Shown piece after piece: positions 47,217 to 56,234 of a stretch of DNA of 64,000 nucleotides. The translations under genes were made by a program, and so were the position numbers. Origin of the DNA: Gillisia sp. Hel_I_86 (GTDB lineage: Bacteria > Bacteroidota > Bacteroidia > Flavobacteriales > Flavobacteriaceae); contig NZ_VISE01000001.1 in NCBI RefSeq assembly GCF_007827275.1, positions 2,170,001 to 2,234,000 on the forward strand, written 5' to 3'. The notes under the pieces are model-generated. The model was not told the DNA's origin and made no database searches. It saw only the letters and a program-made list of their open reading frames with translations. Position 1 is the stretch's first letter. Each line of letters starts with the position of its first letter.

Positions 47217-48611
47217 CTATCGTGTGGACACATCTTTATGAATGGTCCACCCTTCCATGGCAGCCTTAAAATATTTCAATCCTATCCATAGGGTCGTTAT
47301 GCCCGGATGCCTTTTGCTTTCATAGCCTTTCCATCCGCCAAGTCTTGCTATCGCCCAAACATATCTCTTTAGCCCTTTTTCCTTATACGGGTTTTTTTGT
47401 TTCTCTGTCCTACCTTCCAGTCTTATTATCTGGTGCTCTAAAAACGTTTGTTCTTCTTCCGTGAAACAGCTATCGGCGCTCATCTCTCCTTCTGGTACCG
47501 CATACGCCAGCCGCATCAAGAACAGTTTGATGATGACCTCCATTATCAACAAGCTCAGTTTTCTTACCGATGACCCATACTCCAGCTCTGACGCCTCGAT
47601 ATTGTAGCCCTCTTTTTTTAATATCTTGAACACCTCTTCTATGGTCCACCTCCACTTATACCATTCCACGCACATTTCTGCCATTTCCAGAGTCTCTATG
47701 GGCAGGCTTGTCAACAACCTCCAGCACACCCTGTCCGGCCCGGTACGGTTCGCCTCTTTGGCCTCTACCAGGTATAGTTTTATGCTGGGTGCCACTGCTT
47801 TGCTTGCCGCCCTGGTCCTTTTAAGTTCCACCTCTTTATATCTGATTTCAATTTTTGCAATCCTTTTTTTTCTTCTGGTCTTTGCACAGGCATCCACCTG
47901 TACCTCATAGGATCCTTGATAGGGTTGGTCCGCCAGGCAGCTAAACAATTTTGACCCATCCGCCAAGGTCCTATCCGTACGGGCCCTTATCAATAGATCT
48001 GTTTGTGCATCTGGTATGGTTGCAAACTGTTCGTAGATATCGCCTTCCCTATCTTGTACGATCACCATTCCCGCTACCACGCCCCTTAGCGAGGCCTGTG
48101 TGTTTTTGGAAACTTCTATCCACTTATAGGACTCTTTTTCTTCTATGGGCAGCTTGCCGTACTGTCTTTCATGCTTTGATGCGAACTCCAAGGGCCTGTT
48201 CCAGATCTTTATATCAGAATAGCCGTAGGGGGTGCCGCTCACGGCATCCAAGACCAAACTTGGGTGGATGAAGAACCCCAGTCCCTGGGAATTCTTCGCA
48301 TTGGTCGTGCCCACAAAGCCATCTTTATTGATCCTATTACCATGGCTGCTTAGGTTGACCTCCGTGGTATCTTGGATACAGACAACAAATTTGCCCGCAC
48401 AAGCCATCTGGCAATTATGTACCAAGTTCTCTACTATATCTCCTTCACTGACCCTATCGTTCTGCAAAAAACGGTAAACGGCCTTTGCGTCTGATTCGTT
48501 CCTGCTGAGCTGACGGATCGAATGGACGCTCTTGCTGAACAGGTCCGATAAAATCTTGTTGCCCCGATAAACCAACCGTTTATCCCCTAAGCCTGTGAAC
48601 CCCCTTCTCAT
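47217..48611 (-). CDS. IS4 family transposase
   Basis: A 464-residue DDE transposase with an N-terminal Tn5/IS4-type DNA-binding region (MRRGFTGLGDKRLVYR..., RNESDAKAVYRFLQN). Catalytic residues by position: Asp81 in VCIQDTTEVN, Asp187 in VIVQDREG, Glu325. The YREK signature is exact: Tyr318, Arg321, Glu325, Lys332. It appears intact. The G+C content is noticeably higher than in the flanking genes. Confidence 0.95.
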   Translation of the reverse strand: MRRGFTGLGDKRLVYRGNKILSDLFSKSVHSIRQLSRNESDAKAVYRFLQNDRVSEGDIVENLVHNCQMACAGKFVVCIQDTTEVNLSSHGNRINKDGFVGTTNAKNSQGLGFFIHPSLVLDAVSGTPYGYSDIKIWNRPLEFASKHERQYGKLPIEEKESYKWIEVSKNTQASLRGVVAGMVIVQDREGDIYEQFATIPDAQTDLLIRARTDRTLADGSKLFSCLADQPYQGSYEVQVDACAKTRRKKRIAKIEIRYKEVELKRTRAASKAVAPSIKLYLVEAKEANRTGPDRVCWRLLTSLPIETLEMAEMCVEWYKWRWTIEEVFKILKKEGYNIEASELEYGSSVRKLSLLIMEVIIKLFLMRLAYAVPEGEMSADSCFTEEEQTFLEHQIIRLEGRTEKQKNPYKEKGLKRYVWAIARLGGWKGYESKRHPGITTLWIGLKYFKAAMEGWTIHKDVSTR

Positions 48612-48671
48612 TTTTTGAGTAAAATTAATGCTAATCCCTTAAAATATTAAATAATTGTGTCCACACGATAG
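47217..48671 (-). mobile_element. Intact IS4-family insertion sequence
   Basis: A 1455-bp element with perfect 16-bp terminal inverted repeats (CTATCGTGTGGACACA at the left, its complement at the right) and a 9-base target duplication, GTTGCTATC, at 47208-47216 and 48672-48680. It holds one transposase gene. The transposase stop codon TAG is formed by the element's own last three bases. The unmutated ends suggest recent insertion. Confidence 0.95.
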
Positions 48672-48740
48672 GTTGCTATCGGAACAGAATGACGTCCTGT
48701 TTAAGTTTAGGATATTTTACGGACAAACAAATTTTTTTAA

Positions 48741-49094
48741 ATGATTCCCACCTTTGAATTTTCTAAAAATGTTGTTGGGTTTTTGATAGATTCCGATGTG
48801 AATTCAAAATTAATTGAAGAAATCCATGCAGCAATCAATGATCGATTGCAGGAGAATGAAACCATCAATTTATTTATCGAAATTAAGCCAGGAAACAATA
48901 TTTCCTTTTCGGCACTTATAAAAGATCTTAAATTTAAGACGCAACATGCAAGTCGGTTTAAAAAGATCGCTGTGGTAACAGACATACATTGGTTTCAGAA
49001 TGCAATGGAAATCAAAGACTTGATAATGAATGCGGAAGTAAAAGGCTTTGAGCATATATACAGGTTAAAAGCGATGAATTGGATTGCCGAATAA
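48741..49094 (+). CDS. SpoIIAA-like (STAS fold) protein, paralogue 2
   Basis: A 117-residue paralogue of the gene at 46604-46957: FEFSKNVVGFLIDSDVNSKLIEEIHAAI, INLFIEIKPGNNISFSALIKDLKF and FKKIAVVTDIHWFQNAMEIKDLI align along the whole length. The two were adjacent before the IS and repeat separated them. Function unknown; possible regulatory or membrane-associated STAS role. Confidence 0.82.
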   Translation: MIPTFEFSKNVVGFLIDSDVNSKLIEEIHAAINDRLQENETINLFIEIKPGNNISFSALIKDLKFKTQHASRFKKIAVVTDIHWFQNAMEIKDLIMNAEVKGFEHIYRLKAMNWIAE

Positions 49095-49109
49095 TTTTTT
49101 TAAAAAACC

Positions 49110-49140
49110 TTTGCGAAAGTTGAAAACCGTTGTATATTTG
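49110..49140 (+). promoter_or_regulatory. Consensus promoter for tRNA-fMet
   Basis: TTTG (49110-49113), a 19-base spacer and TATATTTG (49133-49140): exact Bacteroidota promoter. It is followed at once by a 6-bp hairpin (CCATCC with GGATGG, 49141-49168) in the presumed leader, about 80 bases before the mature tRNA. Confidence 0.78.
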
Positions 49141-49219
49141 CCATCCGATAGCGCAGCAGTGAGGATGGTGAAAATGCTGGGAAGTCGAAAAAACTTGACA
49201 TTTTGAAATTACGATATAT

Positions 49220-49292
<73 letters not shown>

Positions 49293-49303
49293 CTAGTAAA
49301 TTC

Positions 49304-49335
49304 AAGGCTTCACAGAAATGTGAGGCCTTTTTTTA
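49304..49335 (+). terminator. Terminator after tRNA-fMet
   Basis: Stem AAGGCTTCACA with TGTGAGGCCTT (one G-T pair, GAAA tetraloop) followed by seven Ts. Confidence 0.88.
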
Positions 49336-49342
49336 TGTGCTG

Positions 49343-49363
49343 GGTACAACATAGGTACAACAT
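49343..49363. repeat. Tandem GGTACAACAT, possible integrase-binding sites
   Basis: Two copies of GGTACAACAT separated by one base, about 50 bases beyond the tRNA 3' end. Short direct repeats at this place are typical of tyrosine-integrase arm or core-proximal sites. Inference only. Confidence 0.4.
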
Positions 49364-49465
49364 TTTACTATTTTTCGTTAAGCCATTTAAAATTCTATTG
49401 TTTGATATGTTTTAGAAGTAAATTCTATTAAACAAAGCTGTAACAGCTATATAACAGCTTCTGAT

Positions 49466-49549
49466 GTCTCATAAAACGTTCCTTTTATGAGACTTTAGAA
49501 GGTTTTGGTATAGAGCTTGAACAATAGGACTATGTGCCGTTTTATGACA
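49466..49549 (+). other. res-like inverted-repeat array, left copy
   Basis: A 28-bp site (49466-49493) with perfect 11-bp half-sites GTCTCATAAAA and TTTTATGAGAC around a 6-base centre. After 35 bases a second, weaker site begins, ending in TTTTATGACA (49540-49549). This fits subsite I and II of a serine-resolvase res site. The rest of the gap to 49711 is A+T rich with no convincing gene. Confidence 0.5.
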
Positions 49550-49711
49550 TATACAGCCTGTCACCTACTTTTTTTAATTTCTTTAAAACAAATTAGAAAT
49601 ATTACATATCCATTTATAAAAGTAACAAGAAATAGTCAAATTAAATTTATTCCTCATAATATCAAGAATAATATTTTTTTAGTAAATTGTCATCTTTATA
49701 AGACTTTTTAA

Positions 49712-50419
49712 ATGACATTAACCATTCCTCTACTTGCCGGAACACTTGCGTCAATGCTTCATGTTATTTCTGGACCCGATCACCTGGCAGCAGTTACCCC
49801 TTTAGTCATTGAAACTAAACGAAAAGCATGGAAAATAGGTTTGTTTTGGGGTTTAGGACACTTAGTAGGAATGCTTTTAATTGGTGTTTTGTTCTTATTA
49901 TTCAAGGAATATATTCCAGTCGAGAGTATTTCAAAATATAGTGAGCAGTTAGTAGCTATTGTCTTGATTGGAGTTGGGTTTTGGGCATTCTATCGTATTT
50001 TTAATGAGCAAAAAAAACATCAACATCCTCATGTTCATAATGAAGGCGAAAACTATGTTCATATACATGCGCATGAGCATAGTCATAATGAGGGTCATAA
50101 ACATGTGCACGATAAAATTGTAAAACAAAATGTTCTTTCCTCTTTTGGAATTGGCTTTTTACATGGATTAGCGGGCGTTGCGCATTTCCTGTTGTTGTTA
50201 CCCGTATTAGGTTTTGAAAATAATTTAGAAGGATTACAATACATTATCGGCTTTGCAATAGGTACTGTTTTAGCAATGTCTGTATATGCATTGATTTTAG
50301 GGAAGTTAACATCGCATTCAAAGCATCAACACAATGATAATTTTTTTAAAGGAATTCGTTTTGCTGGAGGGCTATTTGCAATAGTTATTGGCTTCTATTG
50401 GTTGTATCTAACCTTTTAG
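49712..50419 (+). CDS. UreH/NicO-like nickel permease
   Basis: A 235-residue membrane protein with six predicted helices. The first helix has the metal-binding motif HVISGPDHLAAVTP, and a cytoplasmic or periplasmic loop is extremely His-rich (about residues 107-136: HQHPHVHNEGENYVHIHAH and following). The fifth helix has GIGFLHGLAGVAHFLLLLP. This matches UreH-type nickel importers. Position next to the hydrogenase operon implies Ni supply for the active site. It converges with the NHL gene, overlapping by 12 bases. Confidence 0.85.
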   Translation: MTLTIPLLAGTLASMLHVISGPDHLAAVTPLVIETKRKAWKIGLFWGLGHLVGMLLIGVLFLLFKEYIPVESISKYSEQLVAIVLIGVGFWAFYRIFNEQKKHQHPHVHNEGENYVHIHAHEHSHNEGHKHVHDKIVKQNVLSSFGIGFLHGLAGVAHFLLLLPVLGFENNLEGLQYIIGFAIGTVLAMSVYALILGKLTSHSKHQHNDNFFKGIRFAGGLFAIVIGFYWLYLTF

Positions 50420-51502
50420 TTCACAGATTACAAGTCTGTGATTTCCGGTGTCCGCTATGAACAATGTATCACCGGCAGTGGTAATTGAAAATGGCCAATA
50501 AATAGCACTTTTAGTACCGTGCATATTCCCATTAAAATCGCTGCTCGTTTTAAAATCTTCTCTGCCTATTACTGCTTTCGCAAAAGGATTATTGGTATTA
50601 GGAATTTCATCAAATTTTAAAATTCTACTATTTCCTGTATCGTTTACTAAAATACCATCTCTATAAAAGCAAGCATCGTAGGTCCAATTTAAAGTATTCG
50701 CTTCTGGTGCTAAACTAAATTGATTTTGACCACAAGCATCAAAATTATCTTGACCAATAATAACATCAGCAGGTTTTGAAAATGCATCATCTTTATTATT
50801 CCATACTAACACACGATAGAATTGGGTATCAGCAACGGCCATTTGACCTTTGTCATTTATTTTAACTGAATATGGCCATATCGGTTCATCATTATTATAA
50901 TCTCGAGTTGTAAAGGTTGGCTTTCCGATTACTTTGTCAGCAGCTGTATAATTTTCAGAGGGAATATCATTATAAAATAGGATGCGTCGATTGCCAGTAT
51001 CGGCAATCCAAAGGCTTTTACCATCTGAAAACAATCCATACGGCCAATTGAGCGTATGCGCAGTGGGATCGTTTCCTATACCCTTTACATTAGGCAAATT
51101 AGAGTCGAAATCTGGCTGCCCAAGAACTACATCTGCTGGTTGCGCATTTGAAGTAGGAATAGCATGCCATATAAGCACTCTATGATTCCAGGCATCTGCA
51201 ACTATTAATTGTTCTCCATCACTCCAAAGACCAGAAGGATATTGTAATGAAGTTGCTGTCACTTCACCTCCAGAATTTCGTCCACTATCCACTACCTCTA
51301 TTTGACCTAAAATAACATCGGGTTCTTTAAATTCTGTTGTAGGAATTGTATTCCAAATGAATACTCTATTTTGTCCCGTATCTGATACAAAGAGTTTGTT
51401 TTTTGCAACAAAAACACCTCTAGGTGCTAAGAAAGACCTTTGTTCAGAACCTCTAAACAACCTTCCATTTGTCACTTGATCTCCTAATGTTTTATAATCC
51501 AT
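50408..51502 (-). CDS. NHL-repeat beta-propeller protein
   Basis: A 364-residue protein with about six repeats of the form LxxPxGLxxDGxxLxVADxxNHRVLIW followed by PADVVLGQxxF (for example SDTGQNRVFIWNTIP, ADAWNHRVLIWHAIP, ADTGNRRILFYNDIP, NDTGNSRILKF, ADTGNHRLVICEL). No signal peptide, so it should be cytosolic like the hydrogenase. Last gene of the operon, 3 bases after hypE. I recall NHL-repeat genes in group 2a hydrogenase clusters elsewhere; a scaffold or assembly role is inference. Confidence 0.85.
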   Translation of the reverse strand: MDYKTLGDQVTNGRLFRGSEQRSFLAPRGVFVAKNKLFVSDTGQNRVFIWNTIPTTEFKEPDVILGQIEVVDSGRNSGGEVTATSLQYPSGLWSDGEQLIVADAWNHRVLIWHAIPTSNAQPADVVLGQPDFDSNLPNVKGIGNDPTAHTLNWPYGLFSDGKSLWIADTGNRRILFYNDIPSENYTAADKVIGKPTFTTRDYNNDEPIWPYSVKINDKGQMAVADTQFYRVLVWNNKDDAFSKPADVIIGQDNFDACGQNQFSLAPEANTLNWTYDACFYRDGILVNDTGNSRILKFDEIPNTNNPFAKAVIGREDFKTSSDFNGNMHGTKSAIYWPFSITTAGDTLFIADTGNHRLVICELKG

Positions 51503-51505
51503 GAG

Positions 51506-52564
51506 TTAGCAGATTCTAGGTAATTGTTCTCCTGGTAACATGCTTACCACACGTTTACCTCCAATCGCACTTTCCATGATAACCTGTCTCGGATGTTCTT
51601 CAGTAGCGGAACCAATTATTTTAGCGTGCTTCCCATTTTCATCTTTTTGAAGCATTTCTAAAAAATCAACAGCAATCGACTCATCTACAAAAGCAATGAA
51701 AAGTCCTTCATTTGCTACATAAATAGGGTCTAAACCTAACAATTCGCATGCACTAGATACTTGATTATCAATTGGCAAATCTCTTTGAGTAATATCGAAT
51801 CCTAAATTAATAGATTGGGCAGTTTCTTTCAGTACAGTTGCTATTCCACCTCGGGTTGGATCAGTAAGTAAATGAATGTGTTCGCCAAAAGTATCGAGTA
51901 ATGATTTAATAGTATGGTTAAGATGTATCGTATCACTTAAAATTTCAGAGTCAAATTCAAGCCCTTCTCTAACCGACATAATCGCCATACCATGAGATGC
52001 AATATTACCACTCACAATAATTTTATCTCCTACTTTTATGTTTTTTGATGAGATTTTAGCCTTCGAATGAATGCTTCCAATACCCGAAGTATTAATGAAT
52101 ATTTTATCTCCTTTTCCCTTTTCAACCACTTTAGTATCACCCGTTACTACTTGAACTCCTGCTTCTTCACAAGCACCTTTTATAGCGACCAATATTTTCC
52201 AAAACTCCGTAACTTTTAATCCTTCTTCTATGATAAAACTAAGAGATAAATACTTAGGGATAGCCCCGCACATCGCGAGGTCATTAACAGTTCCATTTAC
52301 AGCTAATTCTCCAATATTTCCACCAGGAAAGAAAATAGGCGACACTAAAAAACTATCGGTTGAAAATGCCATTTTTCCCTCTAATTCGAAGATAGCACCA
52401 TCGTGCCGTTCATCAAGAATAGGATTACTTAGTAAATCAAAAACACCACTATCTAATAATTTGTTCGTAAGTACCCCTCCACTACCGTGACCCAAGTTTA
52501 TAACATCAAAGTCCAATTTAGGCATAGGACATTGCAGTTGCATTCGTATTTTTTTATCTGACAT
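51506..52564 (-). CDS. hypE: Carbamoyl dehydratase HypE
   Basis: A 352-residue PurM/AIR-synthase-like enzyme that dehydrates the carbamoyl group on its own C-terminal cysteine to a thiocyanate, the source of the CN ligands of the NiFe centre. The N-terminal GHGSGG, the ATP-binding TDSFLVSP and the exact C-terminus PRIC are present. Works with HypF (carbamoyl donor) and HypC-HypD (acceptor). Confidence 0.97.
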   Translation of the reverse strand: MSDKKIRMQLQCPMPKLDFDVINLGHGSGGVLTNKLLDSGVFDLLSNPILDERHDGAIFELEGKMAFSTDSFLVSPIFFPGGNIGELAVNGTVNDLAMCGAIPKYLSLSFIIEEGLKVTEFWKILVAIKGACEEAGVQVVTGDTKVVEKGKGDKIFINTSGIGSIHSKAKISSKNIKVGDKIIVSGNIASHGMAIMSVREGLEFDSEILSDTIHLNHTIKSLLDTFGEHIHLLTDPTRGGIATVLKETAQSINLGFDITQRDLPIDNQVSSACELLGLDPIYVANEGLFIAFVDESIAVDFLEMLQKDENGKHAKIIGSATEEHPRQVIMESAIGGKRVVSMLPGEQLPRIC

Positions 52565-52585
52565 TAAATAATTTCGATTTTAACA

Positions 52586-53680
52586 CTAGGCCTCTACAAG
52601 CCCAGAAAAGTGATAGTATGCAGCACAAGCTCCTTCACTACTCACCATTGGTGCACCCAAAGGATTTGTAGGCTTACATTTTTTACCAAACTGAGAACAT
52701 TCAAAAGGTTTCTTTAATCCTTTCATTATTTGACCTGAAATACAATCTGGGTTTTCTGGTGCTTCAGGAATTTCAATTTTGAATTTCCTATTAGCATCAA
52801 AATCTGCATATTCTGGTCTGACTTGATATCCACTCTCAGGGATTTCACCTATACCACGCCATATTTGGTTTTTAATTTCAAACACTTTATGAATCATTTT
52901 TTGTGCTTCAGGATTCCCTTCCTCTTTAACAATTCTTGAATATTGATTTTCTACTTGTGCCTTACTCCCTTCAAGTTGCTTCAACACCATTAAAATACCT
53001 TGTAAAACATCTAACGGTTCAAAACCAGTCACTACAATTGGGACTTTATAAGTAGCGGAAAGAGGGTGGTATTCGGCATTCCCCATAATAGTACATACAT
53101 GTCCTGCTGCTAAAAAACCATCTATCTTACTTTCTTCATCATCAATAACGGCTTTAATTGCCGGAGGCACTAAAACATGAGACGCTAGAATAGAATAGTT
53201 CTTAAGTTCTTTACGATGCGCATGAATAACTGAAAGTGCATTTGCTGGAGCAGTTGTTTCAAAACCTACCGCAAAAAAAACGATTTCTTTATCAGGATTA
53301 TCCTCTGCTATTCTCACTGCTTCAAGCGGAGAATATAGAATACGAATATCCGCGCCCTCGGCTTTTGCCTCGAGTAAATTCTTTTTAGAACCAGGTACAC
53401 GTAACATATCCCCAAAGGAACATAGAATCACATTTTCTTCTAGTGCTAAATGAATGGCTTTATCTATAATATTTAAAGGTGTTACACATACTGGACATCC
53501 AGGACCGTGAATCATTGTCACTTCTTTTGGTAGCATATCGATGATACCATTTTTAACAAGACTATGCGTTTGTCCGCCACAAACCTCCATTATGGACCAA
53601 GGTTGTGTTACTGTTTTTTTTATTTCTTCAAGATACGCTTTCGCAACTTCTGGATCGCGATATTCAGACATATACTTCAT
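52586..53680 (-). CDS. hypD: Hydrogenase formation protein HypD
   Basis: A 364-residue Fe-S scaffold on which the Fe(CN)2CO unit is built with HypC. Conserved motifs: MEVCGGQTHSLVKNGI, IHGPGCPVCVTP, the FGDMLRVPGS loop, AVGFETTAPA, and the C-terminal cysteines of the 4Fe-4S cluster (KPFECSQFGKKCKPTNPLGAPMVSSEGACAAYY). The start lies 2 bases after the hypC stop. Confidence 0.97.
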   Translation of the reverse strand: MKYMSEYRDPEVAKAYLEEIKKTVTQPWSIMEVCGGQTHSLVKNGIIDMLPKEVTMIHGPGCPVCVTPLNIIDKAIHLALEENVILCSFGDMLRVPGSKKNLLEAKAEGADIRILYSPLEAVRIAEDNPDKEIVFFAVGFETTAPANALSVIHAHRKELKNYSILASHVLVPPAIKAVIDDEESKIDGFLAAGHVCTIMGNAEYHPLSATYKVPIVVTGFEPLDVLQGILMVLKQLEGSKAQVENQYSRIVKEEGNPEAQKMIHKVFEIKNQIWRGIGEIPESGYQVRPEYADFDANRKFKIEIPEAPENPDCISGQIMKGLKKPFECSQFGKKCKPTNPLGAPMVSSEGACAAYYHFSGLVEA

Positions 53681-53682
53681 GA

Positions 53683-53958
53683 CTAGTTCTTTTTAGGTAA
53701 ATATTCGTCTACATCTGTTAACTCCCCAATCTCTCCTAATTCTTCAAGATATTTAAACGTTTTCTGAGCTTCTTCTTCATCAACTTTACTGATGGCAACA
53801 CCTACATGAACCAAGACATAATCATCTATACCTGCATCTGGTAACATCTCTAAACTGGCTTCTTTTGTAATGCCACCAAAAGACACTGTAGCCATTCTTA
53901 CCGCTCCACCATATTGCAATTCAATACTTTTTATTTTTCCTGGGATTGCTAAACACAT
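53683..53958 (-). CDS. hypC: Hydrogenase assembly chaperone HypC
   Basis: A 91-residue OB-fold chaperone with the invariant N-terminal MCLAIPGKI whose Cys2 holds the iron. The rest (DYVLVHVGVAISKVDEEEAQ) is typical. It escorts the Fe(CN)2CO unit from HypD to the large subunit. Confidence 0.96.
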   Translation of the reverse strand: MCLAIPGKIKSIELQYGGAVRMATVSFGGITKEASLEMLPDAGIDDYVLVHVGVAISKVDEEEAQKTFKYLEELGEIGELTDVDEYLPKKN

Positions 53959-53969
53959 AATTCGCTCTT

Positions 53970-56231
53970 TTAATTTTTAATATGTTGATAATACATCAAT
54001 TGTCCAAATGATATATTCTCATCATTCGCAGACAATTTACGATTTATTTTTAAATCAATATTTTCAATAGATGTCATTTTTTCCAATATTGAAATCAGTA
54101 ATGAATTCTGAAAAACACCACCACTACAAGCAACAACAGTTGCATTATATTTTTGGGAGAGTTTTATAACACTTTTAGCCAAAGTATATATAAAACTATA
54201 TGCTAACCTTTCTTTGCAAAACCCTTTGCCATAAGCCTTAACAAGCGCTTCTATTATTAGTTTAGAAGGAACAATATCATAATCAACATTGTACAAAAAA
54301 TCTATATAATAACTCTTTGAATAAGTCATAGCACTATTTTCGAGTAACATTGGAGCTTCTGCTTCAAACGTATTGATATCTTTAATATCTAATGCTGAAG
54401 TTACCGCATCAAACAATCTACCAACTGAAGATGTTTTCAAACTATTGGTTCGAAGCAATTTAGTATATAGATCGAATTCTATTTCAGAAAACTTATCCTT
54501 AATATAACACCTATTTTTTTCTTCAAGGAGGCTCAATAAAGCAATCCGAGGTTCTTGTGCCATTTTATCATTAGCCAACCAATCGTAGTATTCAAAATGG
54601 CTAACACGCTCTATTTTATGATTTTCATAGGTAAAAAACTCTCCACCCCAAATAGCATTGTCATCTCCATAACCCGTACCATCCCAAACCACACCGAGTA
54701 CTCTTTCTTCAGAATCAAATAACTCATACTCGCCTAGCACACTAGCAAAGTGTGCCTTATGATGCTGAATCTCTACCAATTCAGCATTCCATTTTCTTGC
54801 TAATTTGTTACCAATGATACTACTTTGATACGTTGGATGTGCATCAATTAACACCGTTTTTGGCATACAATTAAATACATTCAGCTGCTGATTTATAGTT
54901 TTCTCATACCGTTCAGAAACATCATAACTATTTAAATTCCCGAAATATTGACTCACATATATATGAGCATTAGGAACTAAAGAAAAAGTGCTTTTTAAAT
55001 GTGCTCCCATTGCCAGAATACCTGAAGTATTTTGGATATAATCAGTTAAATAATTTGGAGCATAACCACGCGAACGTCTTAAAATAATTTCTTTTCCTTC
55101 AACAATTTTTACGACCGAATCATCTTGTGGAAATTGAATGGGTAAGTTATGATGTACAAAATAGTCAGCTATTTCTCTTAATTCACTTTGAGCAACTTCA
55201 TTTTCTGAAATTATTGGAGAGCCATGTATATTCCCACTGGTGCATACTATTGGACTCTTTACAACATCCATCAATAATTCCAAAAGAGAAGATGAAGGCA
55301 ATAAAACACCTGTTTGATTTAAACTTGGTGCAATTATTTTTGTTGCAATACGTGTTTCCTTTGTGTTTTCTAGAATGACGATTGGAGCAACCGTACTTGT
55401 TAGCAACTCTTCTTCCTGTCCTGTTAATTGAAAATCCTTTTGAACACTTTCAATAGTATCGTATAAAACTGCAAATGCTTTATTTGGTCGTTTCTTTTTT
55501 TGTCTTAGTTGTTCTATAACTTCGGGATTAGTGGCGTCACAACACAACACATATCCATTTGTATTTTTTATCGCAATAATTCTTCCTTCAGCAATAAGCT
55601 CAGCAGTTTTTTGTAGAATCTTTTGTTTATCAATAGTAACCTTACTATCATCAGCTTCAACTAACTCTAATCGAATACCACAATCATTACAGCCATTAGT
55701 TTGCGAATGAAACCTCCGATTGCTTGGATCTTTATATTCTGTTTCGCAAGTAGTGCACATTTCAAAATTACTCAGTGATGTGTGCACTCTTTCAAAAGGA
55801 AATCGGGTTGTTATCGCATATCTAGGGCCGCAGTTTACACAGGTGGTAAAAGGATAACCGTAACGTCTATTTTCAACATCTTTTATTTCCTTTTTACATT
55901 CATTACAAATAGCAAAATCCGGTGTAAGTGGTATGTTTATTTTTTGATTTGTTGCTGAAGCGACAATACTAAAATCTTTAAAAGTTTGAGTTGATACTTC
56001 TTCAAATTTATGATTACTAATAATTGAAACTGGTGGAGGGTTTTTTAATACTGTTTCCAAAAATATAATCGCCTTTTCTGTTGAAGTAGTCATTTTAACA
56101 ATAACACCTTCTGCATCATTAGACACGCATCCATTAATATTCAATTGTTGTGCAAGTTTAAATACAAAAGGACGAAAACCTACTCCTTGAACACGTCCTT
56201 TTATTTGTATTTTAAATGTCTTTGCACTCAA
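53970..56231 (-). CDS. hypF: Carbamoyltransferase HypF
   Basis: A 753-residue, four-domain enzyme that makes thiocarbamate on HypE from carbamoyl phosphate. Domains: acylphosphatase (RVQGVGFRPFVF, residues about 10-90), two zinc fingers (CNECKKEI, CVNCGPRY, CTTCETEY, CNDCG; 110-190), YrdC-like (200-385) and a Kae1-like C-terminal domain (HHKAHFASVLGEY; ACSGGVFQN). The apparent start is TTG, 3 bases after the hypB stop; there is no nearby ATG, so translation is probably coupled. Confidence 0.95.
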   Translation of the reverse strand: MSAKTFKIQIKGRVQGVGFRPFVFKLAQQLNINGCVSNDAEGVIVKMTTSTEKAIIFLETVLKNPPPVSIISNHKFEEVSTQTFKDFSIVASATNQKINIPLTPDFAICNECKKEIKDVENRRYGYPFTTCVNCGPRYAITTRFPFERVHTSLSNFEMCTTCETEYKDPSNRRFHSQTNGCNDCGIRLELVEADDSKVTIDKQKILQKTAELIAEGRIIAIKNTNGYVLCCDATNPEVIEQLRQKKKRPNKAFAVLYDTIESVQKDFQLTGQEEELLTSTVAPIVILENTKETRIATKIIAPSLNQTGVLLPSSSLLELLMDVVKSPIVCTSGNIHGSPIISENEVAQSELREIADYFVHHNLPIQFPQDDSVVKIVEGKEIILRRSRGYAPNYLTDYIQNTSGILAMGAHLKSTFSLVPNAHIYVSQYFGNLNSYDVSERYEKTINQQLNVFNCMPKTVLIDAHPTYQSSIIGNKLARKWNAELVEIQHHKAHFASVLGEYELFDSEERVLGVVWDGTGYGDDNAIWGGEFFTYENHKIERVSHFEYYDWLANDKMAQEPRIALLSLLEEKNRCYIKDKFSEIEFDLYTKLLRTNSLKTSSVGRLFDAVTSALDIKDINTFEAEAPMLLENSAMTYSKSYYIDFLYNVDYDIVPSKLIIEALVKAYGKGFCKERLAYSFIYTLAKSVIKLSQKYNATVVACSGGVFQNSLLISILEKMTSIENIDLKINRKLSANDENISFGQLMYYQHIKN

Positions 56232-56234
56232 TGA

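Larger units (their letters stand above)
47147..48695. repeat. Dispersed intergenic repeat, copy 3, split by an IS
   Basis: The left part (47147-47216) carries TTTATTTCAGGGTCT and GAGATTCTGAAACAATTCC; the right part (48681-48695) carries GGAACAGAATGACGT. Removing the IS and one 9-base duplicate restores a copy like that at the start of the window. A further partial copy (CCTGAAATGAGTTCAGGGTCT) lies around 47090-47112. Confidence 0.75.

Noticed and set aside
49517-49711. 64-codon frame before the nickel permease
   Set aside because: Composition is that of A/T-rich intergenic DNA; no start signal and no family resemblance. Treated as gap.
53970-56231. Possible use of HypF YrdC and Kae1-like regions as separate tRNA t6A genes
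   Set aside because: Domain order, zinc fingers and hyp context show one HypF protein.
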